Shown here piece by piece: positions 49,530 to 63,389 of a DNA stretch of 64,000 nt. The DNA lies in contig JAAOOA010000006.1 in NCBI GenBank assembly GCA_012861695.1, positions 13,483,879 to 13,547,878 on the forward strand, given 5' to 3'. The notes beneath the pieces were generated by a model. The model was not told the DNA's origin. It made no database searches and saw only the letters and a list, made by a program, of their open reading frames with translations. A program made the position numbers and the translations under genes. Each line of letters begins with the position of its first letter. Position 1 is the stretch's first letter. This stretch comes from Trematomus loennbergii. Lineage: Eukaryota > Chordata > Actinopteri > Perciformes > Nototheniidae.

Positions 49530-52500
49530 TGGAAATTTCACATTCAGGCTGTGATGGTTTACTTTATTTTTATGTGAACTGAAAATACAACACTTTATTT
49601 TACTTTTTTAAATATGAGTTAAAATATTACTTTCTGAACTATATTTTAGTTGCAGTGATTTTAGTAACATGTAAAATATGAACAATAATCATTTGAATAC
49701 AAAATAATAAATATATATATTTTGTTGAGTTATAAGTTAATGGTGAATGACGAAATACAGTTTTAGGTTTGTTTGTTTTTATATGTGGACATACTTTGTT
49801 ATTCTTCTATGATGTCATGTACTTTCAACATTATCGAAGTGGTAATGACAGAGTTGGCATAAGAGTTGCCTAAAACAGCAAGTTTCCAAAGAAAAAAAAG
49901 TAAGCCTAAGTAATTCCAACATTTTTTAAAAGTCAATTTCAATAAAAGAATTCTTAACATAGATAAATGTATTGTTGGTCTATAAGAAATATTTTCTCTA
50001 GAGTTTGGCTTTAAAACAATTCTTGCAGCATAATCTCTAATTAAAACATCACACTTGAAAAACAATTATTTGAAGGAGACCCTTGGTTCTTAGAACAATC
50101 ACAGGTTTCATTTCCTATGGTTCAGACTTTACACCCTTTTTGTTTCTGTTGTTTTTGCCATACTGTAGGAATACATTTTAGAAAACATTGAACAGCCAAT
50201 GACACTAAAAGCAGCTTTTGACTTTAAGCCAAAAAGGAACATGTCACATAAGATAGGAATTGTCTTCATGGTGTTCCCTGTGACTCCTGTGCACAACAAA
50301 CTAGCTTTAATGAAATGGCAAATATTGGCTAATGCTAATGGTACATATGCAGGTATAAATAGAACTGTTTTCACACTGTATATTGGCTGCACACAACAAA
50401 AAAAACTTCCACAGAGATATCACCTTCATTGAGCTAAAGTATCTTAATAATTGTGAACCTGTGGAAATAGTTGTATTCTGGTGGACTGAGCCAGCAACAT
50501 GTACTACACAGCTTCCTTGAACATATGCAGGGTCACTTTCCTTTTCTCATCTGAGTCACAGTTATTCCTGTTGTTTATTCGTTTTTCACAACAACAATAG
50601 CACAATTATTTTTGAGAGTTTGGTCTTGCAATGTATGATGTATTTAAACTGAAAGTGTCCTTGGTTGATTAAAATCAAAAGGAGTGTTTAAATGTGTTTT
50701 ATACTCTTTTTCTTATTGTGTTAGGCTTTTCCGTCAAAGCTCACCTCATTCAATAACGTTGACTGTAATTTAAACAACATTGGGCAGGAGTTGTTCAGGA
50801 AAAAACTATGTTTTGTTCAATCTGAAAGAACCACACTTTGAAACAAAATACATTTTTATTTAGGTTTTGATGGGTTGAGTATCTTTTGTAAAAAGACTAA
50901 ATAAATACATATTAGAGACGGAAGTTTGAATGTTTCACAATTTCGCTTTCTCAGAGATTTCTGAAAGTACTGAACACTAAAAATAGAACGGGAAAACAAG
51001 ATTGTAAACAAGATTTGGTTTCAAATGTAAGATTTGCTATCATACAGTACATGGCTTCAAGTGGCGTCTTCAAATGGCATACGGTTTAATTGAGTTATGT
51101 GGATGTACCTCTAGTTCTATGAATAGGTATAACCCTCGAACAGGCTTTAATATTTGCTCACCCATACTCCATTTTGAGCTGAGCAACTGAATTAAGGAGA
51201 CAGCTGGGCATGCATCGCTTTTAATATGTGCTTTGCCCCGTAAAAGTCTTCACAATTGTAAAAACACCAAAAATAAATACAAAGTGATGTTATGCACTCC
51301 AACTGCTGATATTGTAAAAAAGGGTTAGGTGGCAAGGTCCCTGTGCACCATCCAACTGGGGGTCCCACAGCCTAACCACATTAGCTTCTCAGTGTCTTCC
51401 TCTCAGCCATCACACCATGAGGCAATGCTTCTGGGATTGGGCTAAATGACCAAGAAACCTTTTGCTTGATCAGCACAATGGGCATGTCTTGGATCAGCTG
51501 TGTGTCAGTCCTTAATACCGCCGCACAATACATCATTGGCTTCGGATAAACAAATAGTGAGTGTAGAGTCAGGAGTGTGTGGTATTGGTTTGTCATTGAG
51601 GATGCAGAGGAGCTGCAGAAACTTCCTTACAAGTGTGAGGGTCTTCTCCCTTGTGATACTTTTATTATCACTATTTGGCTACCGCTGCCTCCCTTCCGAA
51701 AGCTGAAGGAGCGAGCATCCTGAGAACTTTAACAAGAAATGTTTAGGGAGATCCACTCTGAAAGGAGATGAAGATTTTCAATGTTTTCTGTGTCTGTTAT
51801 CAGCGTGGCTGTGTTAAAAAGTCTGCTGAGCATCGGGGGTGCCATTGTTTTATAGGGCTATCATGTGATCGGGCGGTGAATGCAAAGATCTGTTCAGGGT
51901 GCCAAGGCTTAGCTCATTTAGGGTTAAGCAAAAATCAAACAAAACAAAATACAATTTATCTTTGAATTGTATTTATCAATACATTCAATCAATCATTAAT
52001 CACATTATATTTGATGTAAGTCACCACTGTTGTGGTAGTGTTCTTGTTGATCAGCCTATAAAGTATTTTATAAACTAGGTGGGTGAAGTTTAGAACATAG
52101 TAACAATATATGGGTTAACTGTGATGGTACACTACATAGTGTATTTTCAAGGAAAGGCATACATGAAAGCAGGGCTAGATTGCTACTCTCACTGAAAGCT
52201 CCCTTCAAAATCATTATACCCCTTGACCCATCAGCACACATTAGCAGGTGAGGATTTATTTCAGCACAAGATATTCCCATAAAAGTGGCAATCTTGTTCC
52301 ACTAGCATGAAGGTTTAAGCATTATGGGTAACAGCATCTGAAATCACAGAGACGCAAATAGGTATATCCATAAATACAGTCTAAACATGAATGATGGAGC
52401 AATCTTATTTAAAAGCACACCGCATTACAAAGGGTCTGCTCTCTCTCTCTTTGTAACGATGTAATAGCTCTTCAATTGGAATACAATCTCCATTTTGGTT

Positions 52501-53900
52501 GTGGTAAGATATAAGCACCTTATGGAAGTTAAAAGGGTCAATGTGAATAGTCTGTTATGACAGGGGTCAGATTTGTTTTGGGCAAGGTGGTACTCACTTG
52601 TTTATTCAATAGGTGTTTACTGTATATGAGTGGATACTGCGTGTTTTGTTAAATCTGGCCTTTAATAATGCTCACATCGTGTATAAATGATGATTTGCTT
52701 CGTTTAGGCACTTATTTTCTCTTAACATTAACTTGGTGTTCTGATGCTCCCTCATTCTTTCAATAATTGTCACTACTTTCTCATCTGCTTCAATCATTCT
52801 GTCACTGGATTTCTCAGAATAATTATGATGATCATATTAGCTGTAACTATGCAACTAGTGTGTATGTGTGACTCATAAGGGACTAATGTAAGCCCACAGT
52901 ATTTATAAAAAACATAGAGCAGAATACATTTGCCAGACCATCCAGTATGTTTTCCTGAGAAGGGAGAAACAACATTACACCGACCAAGACTTTTTTTATA
53001 TTGCATTCCTCAATCCTCTTTGCTTTTCTTATAATGTGACTTCTGCTAAAGATTTTACGACTGCACTATACTGAAACACACAATATGTATATATGTTTAA
53101 GTGAACTACGTACAAATAGATAATAAGTTGAATTACAAGTCTGAATAAGCCTGCATTATCTTGGAGAACAATTTTTTTTACTTCATCCTCTGTATATTTG
53201 CAGACACGAGAATGATCCTGCACCAACCAGGATTACACATAATGTACAAACGACAATCTATGACATAATTATAGTTATAAAGCAATATGGTGAAGCAATA
53301 TTCAAAAGCAATAATAGCAAAAAATGGGACCTTTACAGTTTAACGGCTCACCTGATTATGTAAAAAGTTCAGAAGTCTTTAAGACTCCTCAAAACTCAGC
53401 CTTTTAAATACATTTGGTTAATGTGTATTTTCTATTAAATCTGCAATAGTTTCATAATCCTTTTTCAGAACACCTTTGCTGTGCGGAATGACATCATTAT
53501 AGACTCATCTCTGCACTCAACTGTGCACAAGGCCTACTGCATTGTATTAGGAGGCTATGGGCCACTTTTCTGTTCAAATCCAACAAGGTGATAACCATAA
53601 CAGGTTGTCAAACCAGCCATCAGAACTTATCGGTGATGTAAGTAGTATTAATGGTTTAAGGACAGACTGCTGCTTACCTTTAGCACAACCGAGGATCTCC
53701 ACTGACAACACAAACTTTCTTTGTTTTGCAACAAACAGCATATTTTGTCAGCTGTGGACAGTGCTGGTAGAGTCACTAAGAGATGGATGGTGGGCCAAAT
53801 AATAATCTGGACAGTGTAGAATTAGCAGAAAGGAGAATGAGGACTACATTCAATTTCACAGTCCACACTTCCCATTTAATAACTGCAAGCTCATAAAGCT
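49530..53900. other. AT-rich non-coding stretch, nothing specific recognised
   Basis: Long AT-rich non-coding DNA after the enhancer-dense interval, with only short open frames. A lone ATGGGACCTTTA near 53321 resembles the end of the MITE at 37942 but has no partner. No RNA genes or element boundaries were recognised. Confidence 0.45.
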
Positions 53901-54298
53901 CACCTGTTTAGAGGTCCACGTGGCCTTTAGTGACTGCAGAATATGCATGCAAGTTGCTATCTATGCGAATGATTTTGCAATACAAACTTGACACAAATCA
54001 TTTAATTGTAGCCAGCTTGAACTTGAAATCACTGCTTCTTAGCAAGCTGTACACACCAATGTGCCTTTGCATGGACCAGCAGCAAAGAGACACTTGCTAT
54101 GTCAACATGAACGCCAAGCTCTGTGCATCTATCTTTGTCTCATGTCTATCAATGCACAACAGATAAATTCACTGTCCTGGCAACACAACTATATTATCCC
54201 ATTTTAGTGGCAGTCCTTGCCGTTCAGGTATGTACATGTGTCTTTGTATTTGTGTATATCTTCTGCTTCACTGAACTCGACTCCACTCTTACTAACAG

Positions 54299-54358
54299 AT
54301 GCTCGTGCAGAAGCCCCTGCCCTCTCACGCCTGATGAACCAGAGACAAGTGCCAGAGG
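54299..54358 (+). other. Exon-like segment, 60 nt
   Basis: The acceptor CTCCACTCTTACTAACAG ends at 54298 and the donor-like GTAAAC follows 54358. Two frames are open; one reads ARAEAPALSRLMNQRQVPE. About 70 bases upstream another donor-like CAG|GTATGT ends at 54229, after a stretch that is open in a different frame. The phases do not join directly, and no family is recognised. Probably a decoy. Confidence 0.12.
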
Positions 54359-54589
54359 GTAAACATGTCCACTGCCACATGTCACTTTCTAAACGGCTGC
54401 ATTAAGCATGCGCCAGATGCCATAGTCAATGGAAGCATAAACATCTTTGTACTCACACATGCAGACACATCACTAATGAGTTTAATCCTGAAATACACAC
54501 CAGTTCTCGGGAGCCCAGGGCTGTGTTAAGCAGTTTTGTTAACTATTGCATGCAATGAACGTGCACTAACATGGTTGTAAGCAGAACCC

Positions 54590-54860
54590 TGCATTATTCA
54601 GACTGGGTAGATGGGGTAATTAAGAGTCTTGTAGTCACTTCATAATTTATCTGCGTTAAAGGCCTTGCAGTTTTGCTGGGATAAACAGAGCTGGCACATG
54701 ATTTGATGTTAGATGAGACAACATGGCACTTATGCATAGAATTGCTGTCTTTTTCTATTTAGCCTGCGGCTGGTTAGGGTGGAGCAATAGTTGCAGGCAG
54801 TTAATAAAAAGCCATTTTCCTCCATATATCTCTGCCAACATATCCCTCGCCTCTCACGCG
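54590..54860. promoter_or_regulatory. Candidate conserved non-coding block
   Basis: Contains GGGGTAATTAAGAG, CATAATTTATCTGCG, GTTAATAAAAAGCC and CTTATGCATAGAATTGC in complex sequence with no coding frame; flanked on the right by plain AT-rich DNA. Confidence 0.3.
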
Positions 54861-55720
54861 AACACTTTTAAGTGTTTATGATAAAACGCAAATAAAATGT
54901 AAGATTGGTCCTAAATGCTGCTTTTACATTAAGCTTTATTTTCTGTGCATTAAACACATACTAGACAACAAACAATAATATATCTTGCTTTATATACATT
55001 TAGTAGTTATTTAGTATTAAACATTGTAGAATTGTAATTTGTTATTTATTTTTGTATCACAGGTCAGTCAAATAAAAAAAATGATATAAGATGGTGGTCT
55101 ATGTAAGTGGATTTGAGATTCCATATATATATATTTTAAATAGGCTTAGTGATATTATAAGACTGAAAATAATTATATGAAACACAGAATACTAATTGTG
55201 AACAGAATGTGTAATAATAACATATTAAGGAAGATATAATTTCAGACATTTTTCATGCAGCCTAATATTTTGTAGGTTCATGTGTGTAAATGATAAACAC
55301 AAACTCAGTTACAGACAGGGACCCTTGTATGACACATTAAACGCTATAACAACTCTGGCAAGACGTTGTAAGAAACAGCCCTGCCGTTTTAGCATCTAAT
55401 TTAATAAACAGGAGCACACAAACCGGAACATTAGGTTATGTATGACCTTTTAGCTACAGAGTGTGCGTGCATTAGTGTGCACTCTTCTAACTCAAGTAAA
55501 ATGCTTTGGCATGTCTTAACTCTCAGAAACACAGGAAGTGATCTCAGAACTCTTTAAAAAGGTCAGGACAGCTCGACCATTTCCAGTCATGACATTTGAT
55601 TGGCAAAGGTAGGCTTGAGCTGAAGCTTGGAAAAGGTGAAAGGTTGCCCTCGGGCAACCACCCACTTTGAGCCTTTCTCTTCTACTGTAATATTTGCAGT
55701 GTGGCCTCTTTTTTTGCTTA

Positions 55721-55728
55721 ATTTGCAT
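55721..55728 (-). promoter_or_regulatory. Perfect POU octamer
   Basis: ATTTGCAT, the reverse complement of ATGCAAAT, preceded by TTGCTTA and followed by ATGGC. Single site; expected by chance about twice per 64 kb on two strands. Confidence 0.3.
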
Positions 55729-56139
55729 ATGGCACAGTTTTTAAATGGTATGTCATGGACAGGAGCTTGTTATGATGAGAGTAAATATGCCCTTGAAGTA
55801 TTCATTACGGTGTGGAAATGTGGTACACATAAATAAGGCATCATGAGATTTTCATGGTATTTAAGATTTAATGACTTTATAATACTACTTGATTAAAAAC
55901 TGCATTCTGAACTTTCTCAGGGCATTGAGATATGTTTGTTGGGTCATTAGCGGTTTACATCCAGATTGCCAGTGCTGCCTCCTTCAGCCCAGTATTTCTG
56001 CCTGCAGTCTTGTGTGCAGCGTGCTCTTGTGGCTAAAGGCTCTCGTTAAAGTCCATAACTTATCTCACGTTTGAAGCTAATGGGAAGAATACTGGCTGCA
56101 GTGAAAAATAAATTACATTTTTCCCCCCTCTCTCTTCCT

Positions 56140-56480
56140 GCCCTCCTAACCTGCAGCGTAATATAGCAGAGGTGAGAGTATGCATTACAGATCTTAAGCA
56201 TTAGAATTTATCTGTGCTGCACGACGCTGACTGATGCATTTCGAAATAATGTACTGGAGCCGGGCATTACAGGAACCCCTGTTACTAATGGACAGCTCTC
56301 GCCTATGGCCGGCAATGTATATCATTCAGCCGGACTACTCATCAACTCCAACAGTTCCTTGCAAGGCTTCTTTGCCAGACCGGCACTCAGGGTTTGCATT
56401 TAAGACTCATGCAATAAAAAAAGCCCCTTCCATCTCCCTAGCTCTCGACTCATTTATTCGTCAGTAAATCCGTCAATTAG
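56140..56480. promoter_or_regulatory. Candidate conserved non-coding block
   Basis: Complex, CpG-containing sequence without repeats: GCAGCGTAATATAGC, TATGCATTACAGATC, TTTCGAAATAATG, CCGGGCATTACAGG, GCCGGCAATGTATATC, CAGCCGGAC. It lies 200 bp left of the exon-like segment at 56680. A 77-codon plus-strand frame crosses it, but its composition is not protein-like enough to call. Confidence 0.3.
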
Positions 56481-56679
56481 ACTCTTACTCACTCACACTA
56501 TTCTTTAAAGAGCATGCACACTTAAAGCAAGGGTTATTATGAACTTTAAATCAAATTATTCCTTGAACTCTTAAAGGTTTCCTAGTGTTACCAAATCCAA
56601 AATCAATCTATTCATCTCTATGCAGTATCTTAAAGCTGGGTTTTTCTGCCTACTCATTTACTGTGGTTGTATCTCGCAG

Positions 56680-56760
56680 ATCTTATCAACCTTGCTTAAG
56701 ACAACGCTGAAAGCTCTTTCGCCAGGACTATCTGAACAACAAACTCAAATAAATCGGCAG
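56680..56760 (+). other. Exon-like segment, 81 nt, open in one frame
   Basis: The pyrimidine-rich tract from 56641 ends in CTCGCAG at 56679 and the segment ends CGGCAG before the donor GTGAGA at 56761. It is exactly 27 codons. Only the phase-0 frame is open, reading ILSTLLKTTLKALSPGLSEQ and on to QINRQ; the other two frames have stops. A length divisible by three, a single open frame and good signals at both ends fit an internal (possibly cassette) coding exon. I do not recognise the protein. It does not join in frame to the segment at 44141. Confidence 0.3.
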
Positions 56761-57222
56761 GTGAGAACATTTGAGTAGAGTTTAGCCCTAGGTGGTGTTG
56801 TTTCAGGGGCAGTTCAACAGAAGGCTTTTAGAAAGTGTGGATGCGTGCTAAGAATCCATGTTTTTAAAAACTGAAACTGTTTATAAAAAAAACTACAATA
56901 GGTGCCCTACTAGCAGAAATCAAAATGTTACACACAAATCACCCTGTATCTTGGTATCCTTGTTCCAACTGAGCATGCATCTGTAAGGGTAGATAATTTC
57001 TTTAACACACACAGCTAATGTTTTTTTGCTCATACTTGTAAAACAGAACCATGTTTTGCCAATGGGACTATTGGGAGTTAGGAGTTTTTGAAGTAGCTGG
57101 AGACTGTATTACAATCAATATTCGTTTTGACTTTCTTTTTTCTTTTACTTATTAGTTTCAAATGACTTCAAACAATACTGTACACATCACATATTTTTTT
57201 AACACACATTTAGTTACTGTAT

Positions 57223-57435
57223 AGGCAAGGCAAGTTTATTTATATAGCACCTTTCAACACAAGGCAATTCAAAGTGCTTTACACAAATGAAAGACATTAA
57301 GAAAATGGTATTTTTAAAAACAGTCATTAAAAGGCAAAGATAATAAAATAAACATTAAAAGAAAAAATACATGAATAAAAGTTACAGTGCCATTTAAGAT
57401 ATGAATAGTTCAATTAAAAGCAGCGGCAAAAAGTA
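57223..57435. mobile_element. Teleost dispersed repeat (TTTATTTATATAGCACCTTT family)
   Basis: GGCAAGGCAAGTTTATTTAT followed by AGCACCTTTCA and GGCAATTCAAAGTGCTTTAC is a motif I know as dispersed in many fish genomes. The A-rich right part (ACATTAAAAGAAAAAATAC, GTTCAATTAAAAGCAGCGGC) also fits copies of that family. No transposase or clear target duplication is visible, so its class and exact ends are uncertain. Confidence 0.6.
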
Positions 57436-59389
57436 TTACAAAGTAATATCAGCACAGTAGAAAGTATTTTTTTCTCTCTGTCTTTATCTTTCCACAGGCA
57501 TCACTGCTGCACATTTCTATTTAATGGGTTTTATGTTTTAATAGCTACATCAGACGGTAGCTGCTTGTCTCCAAAGTAATGTAAAGAACAAGGGATAGGC
57601 CAGATGAATTCCATCCAGACAGAGGTCAGAGAGACAGAAAGTGAATAGCAATGTGGATCCCCCAGCAGGCAGCGGGAGAGACAGACTAATAAGAGCATAA
57701 CAGGAGAGGAGAAGGGGGCCCTTGGGAACCAGCATAAAGGTTTTCAGTACATTTTTTTAAAGAAAATGGTCTGAAAATATAATGATGCCTGCTTTGAAAT
57801 GCATCAGTAATCAGAGAAGGAATTTGTTCTAGGATATGAAGTAGGATTGAAATTCCCCAGTTGTGTTTAAGAATGGGTTTTAGGTGGAGGGCTGGGTGAG
57901 TAAGGGTGAGAGGGGAGAATATGGAATAAGAAATGCGAGTGTAAGAGATGGAGGCCTTTTCTTTCTCTTGTTGCAGGTACACGGGGCATGGGATAACATA
58001 ACAAGTTCTTGTTATTCTGGTTTAATTTCCCCTTACCTCGTTTTTAGAGTTTTTAGGAAGTAAGCTATTTCTCACTCACAAAACTTTCCCAAAAATCCTC
58101 ATGCAAGGCATTTAGTGAACCATGAGCCAAATTGGATATTTAATGCACAAAAGACTGACAAATGTCCCCCAAAAAACGAGTCAATGATTGAAATTGTATA
58201 GTATATAATGTACATAGTTAACAATAACAACAACACAAGCATTTGGAGCCAGGAAATAGACACACATGTGGAGTTGTAAAAAGTGGACTGCAAACTACAT
58301 TTTTTAAAAGTGAAGTCTTGTCTTTTTAATCAAAGGTTAATAGAATACCTAATTAAATGTCACTTTAATAAATAATGCATTTCTTTATTACCCATCTGAG
58401 CAATTTTGGTGATGTGCTGACTGTTGTCAAATCGTGTGGATGAAATCTCAGTTTTTAAAGTGTAATATAATGATATGACTCCATAATTGGAAAATGGATG
58501 GTTTTGTGAAATGAAGGGAGAGTGTAGTAGCCATGTTCTCGCCAAGTGAGGTCTTAAGCTAATTGTATGCCCTGCGGATGTAAGTAAATCTGAAGTCAGC
58601 AGTCCTGCTGCCTAATCTACGCTGTCGACTACATTGTATGAGCAATATCAGTGGAATATCCAGAATAATGGCCTATAATGATTTTATAAAATACCCTGCT
58701 TATCATCCTCATCATGAACATGTAACATAACATTGCTTGTTTTGTTATTTTATAGATATAGGCATAACCAGTTAATTCTAAAACAAGAAAAAGACCTTTT
58801 CTAAACTGGCATTTTTGGGGGATTTGAAATAAGGTTTTGAAAGTTTTTCTTAAAAACACAAAACATTTTCATTGCATTTCTACATGATGATTCTTCTCCA
58901 TTGGTAGTACAGAGTTGAAGAAGAGGCATGTTGTTCCCAATGTGAGATAGGCTTTTGTGAATGGTTGTTGCTGTTTTGTGGTGTCAGTCCATGCTGGTAT
59001 CCAGTCTTTAGCTTTGTGAGTTCTACTGTAAATAAACCAAAAACCGGTCTGTCTTTTGCTACCTGAGCTATACTGTTATCAGGATGGCAAGGCTGGATAG
59101 AGTAAGAGGACCAGTGGAGGAAGGTCAGGACCCCTACCTCCTGGGTAAAGACACTGAACTCCATCAATCTCTGGAAACAGTGATGGGTCTGTCAGACTCC
59201 CTGTAAAACAGGCCGCTCCCAGGGAGCTGTGGACCAGCACTGCCACTCTGTAATAGGTCAGTGTGAAAAGGATTTGTTGGGAACTCAAACTGGAGGCCAA
59301 CAGACAAATAGCTATTACCTAACAGCCTGCCATTAAAAGGTTGACTGTGCCAGTGCCGGAATAGAAATGCTGCATAGCCAGCCCAATCT

Positions 59390-59830
59390 CATATAATTGA
59401 CATTGGCTGATTGTTTACTGAAGTGCACATTTCCAGTGTACGTTCATCATGGCTCCACTAGATGTTTTTTTATTTTATTATCCTTTATGTCATTTTACCG
59501 CGGGGCTATCATTTATAATTTACCAAAAGACATCATCCCATCTGCACTGGCATGCCTTCAACTGTGCTCATCAGCCCCCAAAAAGTGCCTTTTCCTTTTT
59601 GGAATGGTTACCAATAATACATTTCAATTTCAGAGTGGTGGGCGAATTATCCCAATTGTAGATTGAGAATTGTTGTCTGCCTGTATTTATTTTTGCTGCA
59701 CATGTGTTACAGTCCTAGCCCCCTGATGGATGTCCCCCACACCCTCGGCCTTTGCTTTGATGTGGATTATCACTGAGCTTCATCGTTGCCCCCAGTCACC
59801 CTGTCAGCACCTTTTGATGTTTGCTGTGTG
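59390..59830. promoter_or_regulatory. Candidate conserved non-coding block
   Basis: Complex repeat-free DNA with GGCTATCATTTATAATTTACC, GGTTACCAATAATACATTTC, GGCGAATTATCCC and TGTGGATTATCACTGAGC. An 89-codon frame crosses it without a recognisable domain. Confidence 0.25.
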
Positions 59831-60339
59831 CACTTCCAGATAGAATTTCTAATAAGAAGTCATTATCATTTTGATTTCTTGCTGAATGAGAAGATTGACC
59901 TTTGGCATTTAGACTAGACGATTGGTGGTTGTGAGTAAAAAAACTAACTGAAGTGGTTATGATATGTTCCCTGCTGTATGTTTGGTGAGTTTAAAGGCAG
60001 ATTTATAGGACTGGCATTTAGCAATAATTCAGTTGACCTAAGGGTGTATTGAAAAGGAAGTAATAGCCACTAATTCACCTCGATGCAGGCAATGCAATTC
60101 ATCTGCTTTTGGTTATTGTTTTGGCTTTCAAGCCCGCACATAAACAGCATAGTTCTTTCATTTTTATATTTTAAATATAAAGCATGAATTAACAAATTAT
60201 AACATGTCATCTACTTTCTTTCAAATCAGCCATATGTTTATTTGAGATTTCAATCAAAAGCGGTATTCTTCAGGACATTTCAAAAGAACATATACACTCA
60301 TTGTTTATTTGCTTTATTGCTAAGAGGCAGTAAAAGACA

Positions 60340-60660
60340 AAGGGAATGTTTATTAGTGAAAGTTCTGGCTTAATTCAACTCCATGGCTTTAATTAGAGGG
60401 CTTATTACAAGGTGCCTGTGATGAATGATGACATCCCAAATCAGGCCTTTTGGCTAACTGCTATGTGTGAGTCCAGGAAGCACCTGCACAGCTTCAAGAT
60501 GCTTTTTTGCAGGCCTTATTTGAAAGAGGTATTGTAATTTAGTTCAAAAGGCTTTATTATTTTTCTTGCATACAGGGGGATCTTTCAAGACCCCAGGATG
60601 ACAAAGACCCTCCGTGTGCTTCTTTCTTTATTGTAGGTCTGGAAAATCTGTGATTAGCAG
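60340..60660. promoter_or_regulatory. Candidate conserved non-coding block
   Basis: Contains GGCTTAATTCAAC, GGCTTTAATTAGAGGGC, GATGAATGATGACATCCC, GTATTGTAATTTAG and CTGTGATTAGCAGGCTAATAATTGGG at the right edge. Dense TAAT cores, no repeats and no open frames of note. Confidence 0.3.
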
Positions 60661-60899
60661 GCTAATAATTGGGACTGAAACCTGTGAAGATAAAGACAAT
60701 TGAAGTACTTTCTGGGTGCCTGGAGATAACAAATAACCTTTAACAGATGAAATGTTCTGCTTCCATTGAGTAAACTCCTAATTTTCTGAGCAATTTGTGA
60801 AAAATACTGGCAGTAATCTTTTCTTTTATGTTTGGGAGTCACACATCTGCCTCCAGTTCATTGTAGTTAATTATACTGAGGACCCTGTATTCTCATCTT

Positions 60900-63300
60900 T
60901 TCCTCTGCCCCTTTCTTTTTAGATGCGTTCCTGTTGGATCTGCATATTTTCTCAAGCTCAAGCCCAAGCTCTACTTGATGTTGTTCCCGCTGCTTGAGTT
61001 CTGAGTGGTTCATTTAGGAGGCCTGGTGGTGCTGCTTTGTCACAGTGGTGCGAGATCAAAGAGGCTACTTAATGCTGAGGTTTAGGAAGAACTAGAACAC
61101 CCAGTTCAAGCAGTGTGCCGGGCCTGCTGCGGCTAGTATCAGGTCAGAAATAATGAGCATAGTATAATAGCTCCTTTAGAAACACAAATCTCCTCAAATT
61201 TGGACATTATACAGTGGAAGCAGGGCTTTATGGAGCTCTCCTCATGGAAGCTGGAGATAAAGAGAAGCACAGGTATACATACGGCCAGGTCATAGTGTTG
61301 CTCAAGTCAACAATGAACAAATAAAAAGGGTGGATGGGAGGCCCTGGCAGACATAGAGACTGGCTTCACAGGGGAAAACAGCGCTATGTGTTCAAAGAGC
61401 CCGTTTGAAGATACTGGGAGGGCTGCCCTTAGCTGAAGACATCTGCCCCACGGTTCAGAGTGAAGGGATCTTAGAAACACAAAGGCACACAGCATTGGTA
61501 AAGATGTGTTAGTAAATGTTTCATTCAAAACCGTAGGTGTATTTTATTTCTTCCTTTGGACGGTCCTTTGTTTCATTCCTCTATCTACTGAATTGCATTT
61601 TTTCACCATTTGTTAAATGCATCATTCAAACACACACATAAACACGCCAGACACTGGTAGGTTGTGACCCACTGTGCTGCAAACCTAGCCTCAGTAGTTG
61701 AGTATCTCAGATGATACCCTGCAGTGTGCACACCAGCTCATCTCTCTCCATGCACTGCCCCAGGCCTCAGGCTCCAGACAACCCCTGCCTCGTTACACTC
61801 CCCTCATCCACCTCATATTTGCTCTCTGTTTCTATTTCTCTCTCTGTATTTCCTTTTTTTCCCTCTCTACATTGATTCAAATAAATTCAGTCTATGAGTG
61901 CCTGTTGTGGATGTATCCATTTGTGTTGGCAAGTGGTCTCTTAAGAGTAAACATTTCAACAGATATGCATACAGTTAGATTAAACCAATAAAACATGATA
62001 CTGAACACCAGAGCTAACAATGTATGTTGGCATAAACAACACTTCCAGCAAAACATATCGGACACTTCTTAGCTATTTATCTGGAACACTTAATCATGAT
62101 TTTGTTGAAGTGTTATGGAGCTGTTCCGCATGGTGTCTGTGTGTGCATGGCATACAATGGAGGACAATACATGACAGAATTGTAATATTAACAATGGATT
62201 TCTTCATTATAAAGATCTTCCTGCTAACAAGTGTGTTCAATGGCATGGAACAATACATTTGCAATGATAGGCATCTCTAAAGTTTTCACTGTTACACAAT
62301 GCTGTCATAAAGTCAGTTAGAAGTTCTGAAAATGTTAAAGATGGGAACTTTGAATGTATATGGGCAACCCATTGTATGTAGTTGTTTTGAAAATAAGATT
62401 ACTTTTTGATTTTAATAGTAAAGTTTAAAGGTTTGTATGCCATTCAAAATTATTTTTGCTCCAATAGTCTATAAGATCCACAGTCCTTAATACCATCCAT
62501 TTGACACAGTGAAAACTGTAACTTTGCTGTTTTCCAAACCAATGACTGATGACCATAAAACACAGTTTAAAAGATGTTTCTGAAAAGGCCTTGGAATATT
62601 CTGAACAGAGTAGATTTTACAATCTGAATTATTTACTTTGTTCATGTTATGTTATCTTTTAGTCTAAATACTTTAAAGATGCATTATTCAAATGTTTTTG
62701 TTGGATGTGGACTCCTTGAATTGAATTGTTGATATATGCCCCATCACAACATGCAGCCATGTGTTGAGTATCCCTTAACTGATTTACATCTTCCTTTCTG
62801 TGGGTTTCATTGTCCTCCCCTTGGTAATGAAGTTGCCATTGCCTAGCCATCACTGTGGTGGCTCCACAGAGCACATTATCAGGACAGAAGTATAAGAGCA
62901 CATGCTTTGACGCTTAATTTGTGCTAAAGAACAACGTTTTCTTTATGTACACTAATATATCTTTATAAACCAGCATCCAATAACCAACATGGAAAACATT
63001 ATGGACCTCCGAGCTCAGTCGTTACTAGTGAAAAGTTTGATCCTTATTGTGGTTTAGATACTGCTATAGTATCTATTGAAGCACATTCTTTAAGGCAGTG
63101 AAAGTGATTTGTTCTTCATGTTCTGTGTTTTCAGAAAATAGGAAATTATAACAAATTTGATTTTTAAATGTATTTCAATAGCAATGTGATTATTGCTTAA
63201 GAATGTTTACTACTGTGTGCTTACTCAAATCTAGTTTACATATAAATATATACATATGAATAGCTAACATGTATATCAACTAAAGCATTGCAGTGCTTTA
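60900..63300. other. Non-coding stretch, nothing specific recognised
   Basis: Mixed AT-rich DNA with short open frames lacking recognisable domains; a pyrimidine-rich patch near 61820-61870. No mobile-element ends or RNA genes seen. Confidence 0.45.
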
Positions 63301-63389
63301 ATAAACAAATAGCATTTTACACAAGTTTTCCTTAATTATTAATATAATTACTACTTGTATTCCTTCATCAAAACTGGGATGTCTTGTGT

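Noticed and set aside
53315..53345. ATGGGACCTTTA resembling the MITE end at 38713-38726
   Set aside because: No matching inverted partner or TTAA pair found nearby; a 12-base match alone is weak.
54165..54229. 65-nt exon-like segment ending at CAG|GTATGT
   Set aside because: Open in one hydrophobic frame, but the phase does not join to the next candidate 70 bases on, and the acceptor has several competing AGs.
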